Assembly: GCA_949878425.1 (NCBI GenBank)
Contig: CATLAL010000012.1
Location: forward strand, 1 to 64,000
Direction of reading: 5' to 3'
Length of the DNA stretch: 64,000 nucleotides
Source of the DNA: an uncultured Oscillospiraceae bacterium
GTDB taxonomy: Bacteria; Bacillota; Clostridia; Oscillospirales; Oscillospiraceae
Shown: positions 8,499 through 16,936 of the stretch, piece by piece
Layout of the letters: each line of letters starts with the position of its first letter
Position numbering within the stretch: position 1 is the stretch's first letter
Notes under the pieces: model-generated
The model's input: only the letters and a program-made list of their open reading frames with translations
What the model was told of the DNA's origin: nothing
Databases searched by the model: none
Translations under genes and position numbers: made by a program

Positions 8499-9371
8499 AT
8501 GAAGCGAGTGATACTGTGCCCCAACCCCTACCGGGACAAGGGGCTCGCCGCCGCCAAGGAGGCGGATGGCATCCTCCGCAGCGCGGGGCTGGAGACGGTC
8601 TACTGCCTGCCCTTCAAGCCGGAGGGCGGGGAGGGCCAGTTCGGCGTGACCTGCCGTCCCCTCCAGCAGGAGCTGCGCTCCAGCGACCTGGTGGTGGCCT
8701 TCGGCGGCGACGGCACCATCCTCCACCTGGCCCGGGCGGCGTCCATGCGGGGCGTGCCGGTGCTGGGGGTGAACCTGGGGAGCCTGGGCTTCATGTCCGA
8801 CCTGGAGGCGGGGGAGCTGGCTCTGCTGAAAAATCTGGCCGGCGGCCGTTTCCGCCGGGAGAAGCGGATGATGCTGGACGTGGCCGTGGTCCGGGAGGGC
8901 CGCACCGTCTACACCAGCGGCGCCCTCAACGACGCGGTGGTCACCAAGGGGGCCATCGCCCGGGTGGTGCGCCTCCAGGTGTCCGCCGGGGAGGAGCGTC
9001 TGGGGGTCTTTGCCGGGGACGGCGTGGTGGTGGCCACCCCCACCGGATCCACCGGCTACTCCCTCTCCGCCGGGGGGCCCATCGTGGAGCCCACGGCCCA
9101 GAACTTCGTCATCAGCCCCATCTGCGCCCACACCGTCTTTGCCAAATCCTTCGTGCTCTCCGCCGCCGGCACGGTGGCCGTCTCCCCGGTGGAGAGCCGC
9201 AAGCAGGTCTATCTCTCCGTGGACGGCGGTAAGGCCTTCGCCCTGCGCTATGGCGACAAGGTGCGCATCTGCCGCTCCCGCTATGAGACGGAGCTGCTGC
9301 GGCTGACGGACCGGAGCATCTATGAGATTCTGCGTACCAAAATGACAGGAGGTATCGGCTATGAAAAATGA
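8499..9371 (+). CDS. nadK: NAD kinase
   Basis: A 290-aa cytosolic ATP (or polyphosphate) NAD kinase that makes NADP. It has the GGDGT motif in VVAFGGDGTILHLARAA (about residues 66-83), the glycine-rich NLGSLGFM, and TPTGSTGYSLSAGGPIVEP (about 182-200). Length is normal. It starts at ATG 8499 behind CGGAGGAAC. The end overlaps argR by 11 bases, so the two are probably translationally coupled. The nadK-argR-recN order is standard in Firmicutes. Confidence 0.95.
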   Translation: MKRVILCPNPYRDKGLAAAKEADGILRSAGLETVYCLPFKPEGGEGQFGVTCRPLQQELRSSDLVVAFGGDGTILHLARAASMRGVPVLGVNLGSLGFMSDLEAGELALLKNLAGGRFRREKRMMLDVAVVREGRTVYTSGALNDAVVTKGAIARVVRLQVSAGEERLGVFAGDGVVVATPTGSTGYSLSAGGPIVEPTAQNFVISPICAHTVFAKSFVLSAAGTVAVSPVESRKQVYLSVDGGKAFALRYGDKVRICRSRYETELLRLTDRSIYEILRTKMTGGIGYEK

Positions 9372-9813
9372 CCGGCAGGCCAAAATTCTGGAGATCATCG
9401 AACGGGAGCCCATCGACACCCAGGAGCAGCTGCAAATACGCCTTCAGGAGCAGGGCATTACCTGCACCCAGGCCACCATCTCCCGAGATATCAAGCAGAT
9501 GCACCTCATCAAGGAGCCTGTGGGTCAGGGCCGCTACCGCTACACGGCCTCCAGCCAGCGAACCAGCCTCAATATCGCGGACAAGCTGCGCGCCATCTTC
9601 CGGGAGAGCGTTCTCAGCATCGACCACGCCCAGAATATCGTGGTCATCAAGACCATGGCGGGCCTGGCCAACGCCGCCGCCGCCGCTGTGGACGCCATGA
9701 ACATCCCCTATATGGTGGGGAGCCTGGCCGGAGACGACACCGCCCTGCTGGTGATGCGGGACGCGGATTCCGCCAAGAGCTTCTGCCGGGAAGCCCACGA
9801 GATGCTCAAATAA
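9361..9813 (+). CDS. argR: Arginine repressor ArgR
   Basis: A 150-aa regulator. The N-terminal winged helix contains the recognition segment TQATISRDIKQMHLIKE (about residues 37-53). The C-terminal hexamerisation and arginine-binding domain ends with GSLAGDDTALLVM, including the conserved DD pair. Length is standard. The ribosome site AGGAGG lies inside nadK. It should bind tandem ARG boxes with L-arginine as co-repressor. A matching pair of boxes covers the argG promoter at 33.25 kb, so the repressor and its likely main target are both in this window although 24 kb apart. Confidence 0.95.
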   Translation: MKNDRQAKILEIIEREPIDTQEQLQIRLQEQGITCTQATISRDIKQMHLIKEPVGQGRYRYTASSQRTSLNIADKLRAIFRESVLSIDHAQNIVVIKTMAGLANAAAAAVDAMNIPYMVGSLAGDDTALLVMRDADSAKSFCREAHEMLK

Positions 9814-9845
9814 CCGGACGCCCCAGCGTCCCGAAGGAGGCCGCC

Positions 9846-11525
9846 ATGCTGCAGCTGCTTCACATTGAGAATATCGCCGTCATCGACCAGGCGGACATCA
9901 CCTTTGACAGCGGCTTCAACGCCCTCACCGGCGAGACCGGCGCGGGCAAGAGTATTGTGATCGACGCCATGGGCGCGGTGCTGGGCCAGCGGACCAGCCG
10001 GGACCTCATCCGCACCGGGGCCGCCAAGGCCTTTGTCAGCGCCCTCTTCTCCGGCGTGCCGGAGGACCTGCCGGTTCTGGCGGAGTGCGGCCTGGCCGCC
10101 GAGGACGGGGAGCTGCTGCTCCAGCGTGAGATCTCCGCCGACGGCAAAAACGTCTGCCGGGCCGGGGGCCGGCCCGTCACCGTGGCCCAGCTGCGCAGGG
10201 TGGGCGGCGCCCTGCTGAACATCCACGGCCAGCACGACGGCCAGCAGCTCCTGGACGAGGAGCTCCACGGCGCCTACCTGGACAGCTTCGGCCAGGTGGA
10301 CCGGGAGCTGGCCGGCTACCGGGAGCGCTACGAGGCCATGGAGTCCGCCCGGAAAAAGCTCCGCTCCCTGGAGATGGACGAAGCGGAGAAGGAGCGGCGG
10401 CTGGACAGCCTCAATTTCCAGATCGAGGAGCTGGAGCGGGCCCAGCTGAAGCCCGGCGAGGAGGAGGAGCTCCAGCAGCGGCGCAACCTTCTGCGCAACA
10501 GCGAGAAATTTATGTCCGCCCTCCAGGGGGCCCTCTGGAGCCTCAGCGGGGGCGACGAGGGGGGCGGCGCGGTGTCCGGTCTCCAGGAGGCCTGCGCCTC
10601 CCTCTCCGGGGCCAGACACCTGGACGACCAGTTCGCCCAGCTCTCCGACCGGCTGGAGAGCCTCTCCTCCGAGGCCTACGACGTGGCCGAGACCCTGCGG
10701 GATCTCCAGGCCTCCTTTGACTTCAGCCCCCAGGAGCTGGACGAGCTGGAGAGCCGGGCGGACCTGCTCTACCGCTTAAAAAAGAAGTACGGCCCCACGG
10801 TGGAGGACATGCTGGACTACCTGGAGAAGCGCCGGGAGGAGCTGGAGGCCATCACCTTTGCCGCCGACACGGCGGCGCGGCTGGAAAAAGAGCTGGGGAA
10901 GCTCCAGGGTCAGGCGGAAAAGGCCGCCGAAGCCCTCTCCCAGGCGCGGAAGGCCGCCGCGGAGCGGCTGGAGGCGCGCATCCAGGAGGAGCTCCGGCAG
11001 CTGGACATGCCCAAGGTCCGCTTCTCCATCCGCTTTGACCAAAAGGAGCTGGACGCCTCCGGCATGGACCAGATCCGCTTTCTCATGAGCGCCAACGTGG
11101 GCGAGGAGCTGCGGCCCATCAGCAAGGTGGCCTCCGGCGGCGAGCTGGCCCGGATCATGCTGGCCATGAAAAATGTGCTGGCAGAGAATGAGGCCATCGG
11201 CACCCTGGTCTTTGACGAGGTGGACACCGGCGTCAGCGGCCGGGCCGCCCAGAAGGTGGCCGTCAAGCTGGCCCAGGTCAGCCGCCGCAAGCAGGTCCTG
11301 TGCGTCACCCACCTGCCCCAGCTGGCCGCCATGGCGGACGTCCACTTCTGCGTGGAGAAGGGAGAGCGGGACGGCCGGACCTTCACTCAGGTCCTCCCCC
11401 TCAGCCGGGAGCAGCGCTGCCAGGAGCTGGCCCGCCTCACCGGGGGAGAGCGGCCTACCGCCGCCATGCTGGCCGGGGCGGAGGAGCTCATCGCCGCCGC
11501 GGAGGCATACAAGAAGGGGCTTTGA
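9846..11525 (+). CDS. recN: DNA repair protein RecN
   Basis: A 559-aa SMC-like ATPase for double-strand-break repair. Walker A is GETGAGKSIVID (about 29-40). A coiled-coil region fills about 160-370 with many Glu/Arg/Leu heptads. The ABC signature region is ISKVASGGELARIMLAM (about 425) and Walker B is GTLVFDEVDTGVSG (about 455). Length is typical. It is preceded by GAAGGAGG and is probably the last gene of the OLE operon; a GC-rich repeat follows it. Confidence 0.95.
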   Translation: MLQLLHIENIAVIDQADITFDSGFNALTGETGAGKSIVIDAMGAVLGQRTSRDLIRTGAAKAFVSALFSGVPEDLPVLAECGLAAEDGELLLQREISADGKNVCRAGGRPVTVAQLRRVGGALLNIHGQHDGQQLLDEELHGAYLDSFGQVDRELAGYRERYEAMESARKKLRSLEMDEAEKERRLDSLNFQIEELERAQLKPGEEEELQQRRNLLRNSEKFMSALQGALWSLSGGDEGGGAVSGLQEACASLSGARHLDDQFAQLSDRLESLSSEAYDVAETLRDLQASFDFSPQELDELESRADLLYRLKKKYGPTVEDMLDYLEKRREELEAITFAADTAARLEKELGKLQGQAEKAAEALSQARKAAAERLEARIQEELRQLDMPKVRFSIRFDQKELDASGMDQIRFLMSANVGEELRPISKVASGGELARIMLAMKNVLAENEAIGTLVFDEVDTGVSGRAAQKVAVKLAQVSRRKQVLCVTHLPQLAAMADVHFCVEKGERDGRTFTQVLPLSREQRCQELARLTGGERPTAAMLAGAEELIAAAEAYKKGL

Positions 11526-11576
11526 GGCGGGTCCGGGGACTAAGCGCCCCCCGCTGGCCGCCTGCGGCGGCCCACG

Positions 11577-11620
11577 GGGGCGGCGCGAGCCCCGGAGCTT
11601 CCGTGCAGATAGGCACTACC
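11577..11620 (+). repeat. Copy of the GCAGATAGGCACT intergenic repeat
   Basis: A GC-rich segment (GGGGCGGCG, GAGCCCCGGAGC, then GTGCAGATAGGCACTACC) that recurs as an inverted pair at 46727-46905. It lies between recN and the next gene, just upstream of that gene's AAGGAGG site. Confidence 0.6.
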
Positions 11621-11657
11621 CTGCGTTTTACACTTAAAAGATAAGAAGGAGGCCCCA

Positions 11658-12305
11658 ATGGCTCAAATTACAAACGCCGAGGTTTTCGGCCTGGAGAGCA
11701 GCATCTACCGCAGCGGCTACCCCATGCTGGCCGAGGCCCCCACCCGGCAGGAATTTCTCGATGGCGTGGAGGAGATCCGCGCCTGCGTCCGCTCCGGCGA
11801 CTTCACCAACCCCCACATCCGCCGGGCCGTCAGCCTGGCCAGCGCCAAAGGCGGCGGGCACGACCAGTTCCTCACCGGCATTGTGGTGAATTTCGACCTC
11901 ACCCTCTCCAACAAGGCCTGGGTGGAGGCGGAGCGCTACACCTTTTTGAACTTCATCTCCTCCATGAGCTCCATGCACCGGGCCTCCCTCTTTCCCATCG
12001 CCGCCTGCTGCAACCGGTTCGTGGAGCCGGAGGCCCTCCAAGCGGCGGAGGAGGCCCAGGCGGCCTACAACCGCATCGACGCTGAGTCCTGCCCCGAGGA
12101 GAAGCGGGAGGCCTATCTGACGCTCCTCTACAACCTCCCCTCCGGCTTTGAGCTCATGGCGGCAATGACCACCAACTATCGCTGCCTGAAGAACATCTAC
12201 GCCCAGCGGCGGACCCACCGCCTGCCGGACTGGCACATTGTCTGCGACTGGATCGAGACCCTCCCCCTGGCGGGGCGGCTCATCACCGGAAGGGACGCCG
12301 CGTGA
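11658..12305 (+). CDS. Conserved protein of unknown function
   Basis: A 215-aa soluble protein that I do not recognise. No signal peptide or membrane segment is visible. It is rich in aromatic and helical segments; the most distinctive stretch is VVNFDLTLSNKAWVEAERY followed by FLNFISSMSSMH (about residues 75-107), which looks conserved and could form an active or binding site with its E, R, Y and H residues. It starts at ATG 11658 behind AAGAAGGAGG. The next gene follows after one base, so the two are likely co-transcribed. Codon use is like its neighbours. Confidence 0.7.
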   Translation: MAQITNAEVFGLESSIYRSGYPMLAEAPTRQEFLDGVEEIRACVRSGDFTNPHIRRAVSLASAKGGGHDQFLTGIVVNFDLTLSNKAWVEAERYTFLNFISSMSSMHRASLFPIAACCNRFVEPEALQAAEEAQAAYNRIDAESCPEEKREAYLTLLYNLPSGFELMAAMTTNYRCLKNIYAQRRTHRLPDWHIVCDWIETLPLAGRLITGRDAA

Positions 12306-12306
12306 T

Positions 12307-13275
12307 ATGGAGAATATCCAACGGCTGAAAACCTATCTGCTCACCGTCCACCCGGTGCGAAAGTCGCCGGCCCAGAAGAGGGAGCTTCGCGCGTGGCTCA
12401 TGGGGGAGCTGAGGCGCTCCGGCTGGCGGGCCCAGGAGGAGACCTACGGCAAATTCAACGGCAGCGTCAACGTGGTGGCCGGAGACCCGGACCGGGCCCG
12501 GGTGTTCCTCTGCGCCCACTACGACACCGCCGCCCGATCTCCGGTCCCCAACTTCGTCTCCCCCACCAACATTTTGGCCCACGCGCTCTACCACATCACC
12601 GCAGCCGCGGCTCTGGCGGCGGCGGCTTTCCTGCTGGCCCTGGCGGTGTGCTTCCCCCTGAACCTGCCGGAGCTGATGCTGCCGCTGTTCCTGGTGCTGG
12701 CCCTGGCGGCCCTGTGGGCCGCCGCCTTTGGCCCCGCCAACCGCAGCAACGCCAACTCCAACACCTCCGGTGTGCTGGCCCTGCTGGCCGCCGCCAAGGC
12801 CGCCTCCTATGACAAGCGGGTGTGCCTGGTGTTTCTGGACAACAATGCCCGCGGCCTTCTGGGCGCCGCCGCCTTCCGGAAAAAGCACCCGGACCGGGCG
12901 GAAAAGGCCCTCTTCATTAACCTGGACTGCGTGGGCGACGGGCAGCACCTGCTGCTCATGCCCTCCAAGCTTAGCCGCTGGGACGGGGCGCTGCTGGAGG
13001 ACCTGGAGCAGTCCTTCCCGGACACGGAGCAGGTCCACCCCCACCTCCTGGCCAAGGGGCTCCACTACTACCCCTCGGACCACCGGCGCTTTAAGCGAAA
13101 TGTGGCGGTGTGCGCCTGCCGCCGCCTGGAGGGCCTGGGCTACTACATTCCCCGTCTGGGCACCAGGCGGGATACCGTGCTGGAGGTGTCTAACGTCTCC
13201 TATATCGCCCAGTGCCTGGCCGGATTTCTGCCCCGGTATCTGGAGGACGGCGGAGAAACAAATAAGGGAAGCTGA
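12307..13275 (+). CDS. Membrane-inserted, degenerate M28-like peptidase
   Basis: A 322-aa protein with the M28 aminopeptidase plan. The HxD motif is in FLCAHYDT (H71, D73). A roughly 50-residue hydrophobic hairpin (about 90-142) is inserted after it. The normal GxNDNxSG metal motif is replaced by NSNTSG, and the catalytic/metal EE pair by NN in FLDNNARGLLG. The later ligands remain: aspartate in INLDCVG and histidine in PSDHRRF. Three of five expected metal ligands are kept and the general base is lost, so I expect a pseudopeptidase or a non-hydrolytic binding protein. The start at 12307 is one base after the previous stop. Its TGA begins a dispersed hairpin repeat. Confidence 0.75.
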   Translation: MENIQRLKTYLLTVHPVRKSPAQKRELRAWLMGELRRSGWRAQEETYGKFNGSVNVVAGDPDRARVFLCAHYDTAARSPVPNFVSPTNILAHALYHITAAAALAAAAFLLALAVCFPLNLPELMLPLFLVLALAALWAAAFGPANRSNANSNTSGVLALLAAAKAASYDKRVCLVFLDNNARGLLGAAAFRKKHPDRAEKALFINLDCVGDGQHLLLMPSKLSRWDGALLEDLEQSFPDTEQVHPHLLAKGLHYYPSDHRRFKRNVAVCACRRLEGLGYYIPRLGTRRDTVLEVSNVSYIAQCLAGFLPRYLEDGGETNKGS

Positions 13276-13281
13276 TAGTTT

Positions 13282-13510
13282 TTCTTAAAAAAAAGTATCA
13301 AAAAGAACTTTAATTTGAGCCTAAAGCCGTTGCTACTCCAGGATTTCCGCCCGATGACGTTTGTACGCTTCTAACTGGAGAATAGTATGATATATAATAA
13401 AGTTTAGGGCCGGCCCGGTCGTTGACGGCAAGGCCGGCAATGACGGGCCCCGCAAGGGCGGCGGGGTGCAGGGGCAGCGCCCCTGCCTGGTTTGGGCAGA
13501 GCCCAGCTTT
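13282..13510. repeat. Composite dispersed intergenic repeat
   Basis: Contains the TTTTTCTTAAAA hairpin arm, then the module GTTGCTACTCCAGGATTTC / GCCCGATGACGTTTG / CTTCTAACTGGAGAATAG (about 13326-13386) and a GC-hairpin module (GCAGGGGCAGCGCCCCTGC at 13469-13487). Related copies lie near 25.4, 41.5, 50.0, 51.7 and 54.4 kb. No gene is visible in this stretch. Confidence 0.75.
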
Positions 13511-13526
13511 TACTCGTTTTTGACAT

Positions 13527-13563
13527 AAAAGGAGCCCGGCGACTGCCGGACTCCTCTTTTTCT
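13527..13563. terminator. Bidirectional terminator between convergent genes
   Basis: Stem AGGAG-C-CCGGC, loop GACT, GCCGG-A-CTCCT with CTTTTT after it on the plus strand and TTTTAT on the minus strand. It separates the M28-like gene from the convergent CDF transporter gene. Confidence 0.75.
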
Positions 13564-14730
13564 CTAAATATAGCTCTTCTCCACCTCCACCACGGCGGAC
13601 CAACTGCCGTCCAGGGCCTGAACGCCGTCCTGAATCCGGCGGCGCAGCTCCTGGTCCGGCAGGGGGCACTGGTAGGGCACCTCCGCGTCAAAGATCACCT
13701 TGGTGTGGGTGGGGCCGGGGACCATGCGGAAGTCGTGGATGGAGATGCCCGGGTCGATGAGCCGCACGATGGCGGCCACCCGCTCCCGGGTCTCCGCGGT
13801 GAGGCCGTCATCCGTCACCACCGGGTCCATATGGATGGTGGCGAGGCAGCCCATGGTCTCGCTCAGCTCCCGCTCCGTCTGGTCCACCACGTCGTGGAGG
13901 GCCAGAATGTCCCCGCTGGCCGGCACCTCCGCGTGGAGGGAGAGAATCCTCCGGCCCGGCCCGTAGTCGTGGACAATGAGGTCGTGGATGCCCAGGATCT
14001 CCGGGCGGGAGAGGACCACCTCCCGCACCCTCCCCACGAACTCCGCCGAGGGGGGCTGGCCCAGGAGGGGGCCGATGGTCTCCCTGGCGGCGCTGACGCC
14101 GGACCAAAGAATGAAGAGAGCCACCAGCGCGCCGCACCATCCATCGATCTGCACGTTCCAGAACCGGTTGGCCAGGATCCCCAGCAGCACCGCCGCCGTG
14201 GCCAGGCTGTCGCTGAGGCTGTCCACGGCCGTAGCCGCCATGGCGGCGGAGCCGATGCGCCGGCCCACGGAGCGGTTGTAGCAGGCCATATACAGCTTGA
14301 CGCAGATGGAGGCCGCCAGAATGCCGGCGGCAAGGGGGCTGAAGGCCACGCTCTCCGGGTGGAGGATCTTCTCCACGGAGGTCTTTCCCAGCTCCACGCC
14401 CATGAGCACGATCACCATAGAGACCACCAGGCCGGAGACGTACTCCATCCGGCCGTGACCAAAGGGGTGGTCCCGGTCCGGGGCCTGGGCCGCCAGCTTG
14501 AACCCCAGGAGGGTCACCACGGAGGACCCGGCGTCGGAGAGGTTGTTGAAGGCGTCGGCAGTGATGGCGATGGACCCGCTGAGGACTCCCGCCAGGAGCT
14601 TGCCTGCGCACAGCAGCAGATTCAGGGCAATGCCCACGCAGCCGCACAGCACGCCGTAGGCCCGCCGCACGGCTGGGTCGCTTACATTGTCACAGTCCCG
14701 GATGAAATGCCGGGACAAAAATCGGATCAT
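13564..14730 (-). CDS. Cation diffusion facilitator (CDF) metal exporter
   Basis: A 388-aa inner-membrane antiporter for divalent metals such as Zn, Mn or Fe. Six membrane helices are expected in the first 215 residues. The paired metal-site aspartates are in TADAFNNLSDAGSS (helix 2) and TAVDSLSDSLA (helix 5), and DHPFGHGRMEYVSG is the CDF loop. The cytosolic C-terminal domain (about 215-305) contains further His/Asp residues, and another roughly 80 residues follow, making it longer than minimal CDFs. It is the last gene of a three-gene operon with nhaC and a zinc-ribbon gene (13-bp gap to nhaC). Metal choice cannot be read from the sequence. Confidence 0.9.
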   Translation of the reverse strand: MIRFLSRHFIRDCDNVSDPAVRRAYGVLCGCVGIALNLLLCAGKLLAGVLSGSIAITADAFNNLSDAGSSVVTLLGFKLAAQAPDRDHPFGHGRMEYVSGLVVSMVIVLMGVELGKTSVEKILHPESVAFSPLAAGILAASICVKLYMACYNRSVGRRIGSAAMAATAVDSLSDSLATAAVLLGILANRFWNVQIDGWCGALVALFILWSGVSAARETIGPLLGQPPSAEFVGRVREVVLSRPEILGIHDLIVHDYGPGRRILSLHAEVPASGDILALHDVVDQTERELSETMGCLATIHMDPVVTDDGLTAETRERVAAIVRLIDPGISIHDFRMVPGPTHTKVIFDAEVPYQCPLPDQELRRRIQDGVQALDGSWSAVVEVEKSYI

Positions 14731-14743
14731 ATCTGGTACCTCA

Positions 14744-16054
14744 TTATTTCGTACGGTCGGACAGAGGGTAGTACCATCCCTTGGTGAACAGGTAGCACAG
14801 GGGGATCAGCCACAGCAGCAGCGCGTAAGGGATGGCCCTCCCGTCCGCGCCCAGCATGGCCAGGGGGATGCTGCACGCGATGGACCAGGGGATGAGCCCC
14901 GCGATGAGGATGCCGGAGTTCTCGATGTCCATGGCCAGCTCCTCCCGGTCGGCGTAGGCCCGACCCAGCAGCTGCTCCCCCATCATGCTGGTCACCGCCT
15001 GGTTGCACAGCACCGCGGCGCAGAGGGTGGAGACCGCGATCATGGCGGGAAACCGGCCGATCCGCCCCGCCAGGGCCTCCGCCCTGCCGCTGAGGGGCTC
15101 CAGACAGCCGGTCCCCTCCAGGATGCCGGAGCAGAGCCCTGTGAGAAGGACGATCACGTAGCTCACCGCCATGCTGGTCACGCCGCCGCCGGAGAGCACC
15201 GCGGCCAGCTCCGGGTCCTCCGGGTGGTAGCCCCGCCAGGCCAGCTCCGCCAGCTCCGGCAGGGAGAAGCCCTGCACCGCCATGGCCACTGCCGCCGCCA
15301 CCGCGATGCTGGCCCCCATGGCCAGCTTGATGGGGACCCGCAGAAGGGGCAGCAGGAACATCACCGCCGCCGGCAGCAGGGCCGTCCAGCTGACGGCGAA
15401 GCGGTCCGTCAGAGCCGCCAGGGCCCCGGCGTCCACCCCGGTGATGGGGTGGCGGAAGCTCAGAAGCAGGTAGGCGGCCAGGGTCAGCGCCGTTGGCAGC
15501 AGGGCCGTGCGCAGCATCTGGCGGACATTGCGGTAGAGATCCGTATCCGTCACCGCCGCCACCAGACTGGCCGCCGAGGAGGCCGGGGAGCACCGGTCAC
15601 CGAAGTACACCCCGGAGAGGATGACGCCGGCGGTCACCGTGGGGTCCACCCCGCCGGACCGGGCCAGGGCCATGAGGATCACGCCCATGGTGCTGCTGAC
15701 GCCGTAGGAGGTGCCCAGCACATAGCTGAGGGCGGCGCACAGGAGAAAGCACACTGCCAGAAAGAGCCTGGGCGTCACCAGCTCCACGCCCTTCACGATG
15801 CAGTAGGCAATGGTGCCGCTGGCCCGCCAGAGCCCGGTGATGACGCCGATGAGGGCGATCACTGTCACGACAATGAGGGATTTTCTGCACTTTTCCCAGG
15901 CCATGGACCACAGCGCCCGGTGGGAGAAGCCCCGTCTCCGCCCCAGAAGCCAGAACAGCGCCAGACCGCCCAGCAGCGCCCAGGCCACCGACTGGCCCAG
16001 CGCCAAGCATACCCCCACCATCACGAGAAAGAGGGCGAAACACGCGCTCAGCAT
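14744..16054 (-). CDS. nhaC: NhaC family Na+/H+ antiporter
   Basis: A 436-aa polytopic membrane protein with about eleven hydrophobic segments. The family motif appears as GVYFGDRCSPASSAASLVAA (about 170-190), and GTSYGVSSTMGVILMALA precedes it. NhaC proteins exchange Na+ (or malate/lactate-coupled ions in relatives) for protons. It lies between the zinc-ribbon gene (one base apart) and the CDF gene in one minus-strand operon. The cation and any link to metal export are inferred only from proximity. Confidence 0.88.
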   Translation of the reverse strand: MLSACFALFLVMVGVCLALGQSVAWALLGGLALFWLLGRRRGFSHRALWSMAWEKCRKSLIVVTVIALIGVITGLWRASGTIAYCIVKGVELVTPRLFLAVCFLLCAALSYVLGTSYGVSSTMGVILMALARSGGVDPTVTAGVILSGVYFGDRCSPASSAASLVAAVTDTDLYRNVRQMLRTALLPTALTLAAYLLLSFRHPITGVDAGALAALTDRFAVSWTALLPAAVMFLLPLLRVPIKLAMGASIAVAAAVAMAVQGFSLPELAELAWRGYHPEDPELAAVLSGGGVTSMAVSYVIVLLTGLCSGILEGTGCLEPLSGRAEALAGRIGRFPAMIAVSTLCAAVLCNQAVTSMMGEQLLGRAYADREELAMDIENSGILIAGLIPWSIACSIPLAMLGADGRAIPYALLLWLIPLCYLFTKGWYYPLSDRTK

Positions 16055-16055
16055 G

Positions 16056-16649
16056 TCACTTCTGTCCCCGGATGGTCAGCCGGTACTGGCAGCACAGCCG
16101 GTCCAGGTCCTCGTCCGTGGCTGCCGGCAGGCGCAGCCGCCCGCCGCAGGACCGGCACACCAGCTCCACCGCCGCGCCGTGGACCTCCACCGCGCACGCT
16201 CCGGACCCGCAGGTGCAGGAGACGCCGCCCCGGGCGATGATGTCCCGCAGCTCGGAGAGCACCTCGTACATCACCACGTCGTCCAGAAAGACGCCCTCCT
16301 CCCCCTTCTTTTCCACCGCGATCTCCAGCTCCCGGAGGGCGGAGCGCACCCGGTCCGGCTCCCCGATGTAGCAGCACAGCTGCCGGGTCTTGGGGCAGGC
16401 CAGCCCCACGCCGCCGCCCCGGAGCAGCTTTTCCGCAGGCGCCTGGGCCCGGTGCTCCCCGCCGCAGACGCCGCAGGGCACGGTGAGCCGGTAGTACCCG
16501 CCCTCCGGCTCCGCCGTCAGCTCCCCATGGCCGCAGGCGCACACCACCCCCACCGCCGCCGCGCTGAGGGCAAAGGGGGTACGCTCGGCGTACACCGGCT
16601 TGCCGCAGTCGGGACAGATGTAGCCAAAAGCTCTCTTCTCTTCAGACAT
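16056..16649 (-). CDS. Zinc-ribbon protein of unknown function
   Basis: A 197-aa soluble protein with several cysteine pairs: CPDC (about residue 13), CGVC (about 60), CTCGSGAC (about 148) and CRSC (about 168), so two zinc-ribbon modules flank a helical centre (LRELEIAVEKKGEEGVFLDDVVMYEVLSEL region). I do not recognise a named family. The start at 16649 is chosen because AGGAGAG precedes it; a longer ATG start at 16670 is less likely. It is the first gene of the nhaC/CDF operon. Zinc ribbons next to a metal exporter suggest a sensing or folding role, but this is speculation. Confidence 0.7.
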   Translation of the reverse strand: MSEEKRAFGYICPDCGKPVYAERTPFALSAAAVGVVCACGHGELTAEPEGGYYRLTVPCGVCGGEHRAQAPAEKLLRGGGVGLACPKTRQLCCYIGEPDRVRSALRELEIAVEKKGEEGVFLDDVVMYEVLSELRDIIARGGVSCTCGSGACAVEVHGAAVELVCRSCGGRLRLPAATDEDLDRLCCQYRLTIRGQK

Positions 16650-16683
16650 GGGTTCTCTCCTTTGTATCATACGCAGTTCGTTT

Positions 16684-16712
16684 ATTATACGACACTCCGG
16701 GCCGGATTGCTA
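16684..16712 (-). promoter_or_regulatory. Probable promoter of the zinc-ribbon/nhaC/CDF operon
   Basis: A consensus -10 TATAAT (reverse complement of 16684-16689) about 35 bp upstream of the start codon. The -35 region 17 bp upstream (TAGCAA) is weak. Confidence 0.5.
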
Positions 16713-16783
16713 TAGCAAATCAGAAAAAAGTTTCGGGCCGGGGCATCGGGGCCCGGCGGCAGAGCCCCGCCAGGAAAATGGGG

Positions 16784-16812
16784 TTGCAATCGCCTTTGAT
16801 TTGTATTATGAT
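16784..16812 (+). promoter_or_regulatory. Sigma-A promoter of the glycan operon
   Basis: TTGCAA (16784-16789), 17-bp spacer, TATGAT (16807-16812). It drives the six-gene glycan cluster and gives a leader of about 115 nt that contains three direct repeats. Confidence 0.7.
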
Positions 16813-16830
16813 AAACTTATACAAGAATAG

Positions 16831-16890
16831 CTGATATTTTATAAGAACAGCTGATAATATTTCAGAATACCTGATAATATGTCCAAGGAT
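16831..16890 (+). repeat. Three 20-bp direct repeats in the glycan operon leader
   Basis: CTGATA recurs at 16831, 16851 and 16871, exactly 20 bp apart. The unit is roughly CTGATAWTATNTNAGAAYAC. The units lie between the predicted transcription start and the first gene. Confidence 0.6.
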
Positions 16891-16936
16891 ACCCTGCCCG
16901 CCAAAGGCGCTGTTTATGGAGAGAAAGCAGGATTTT

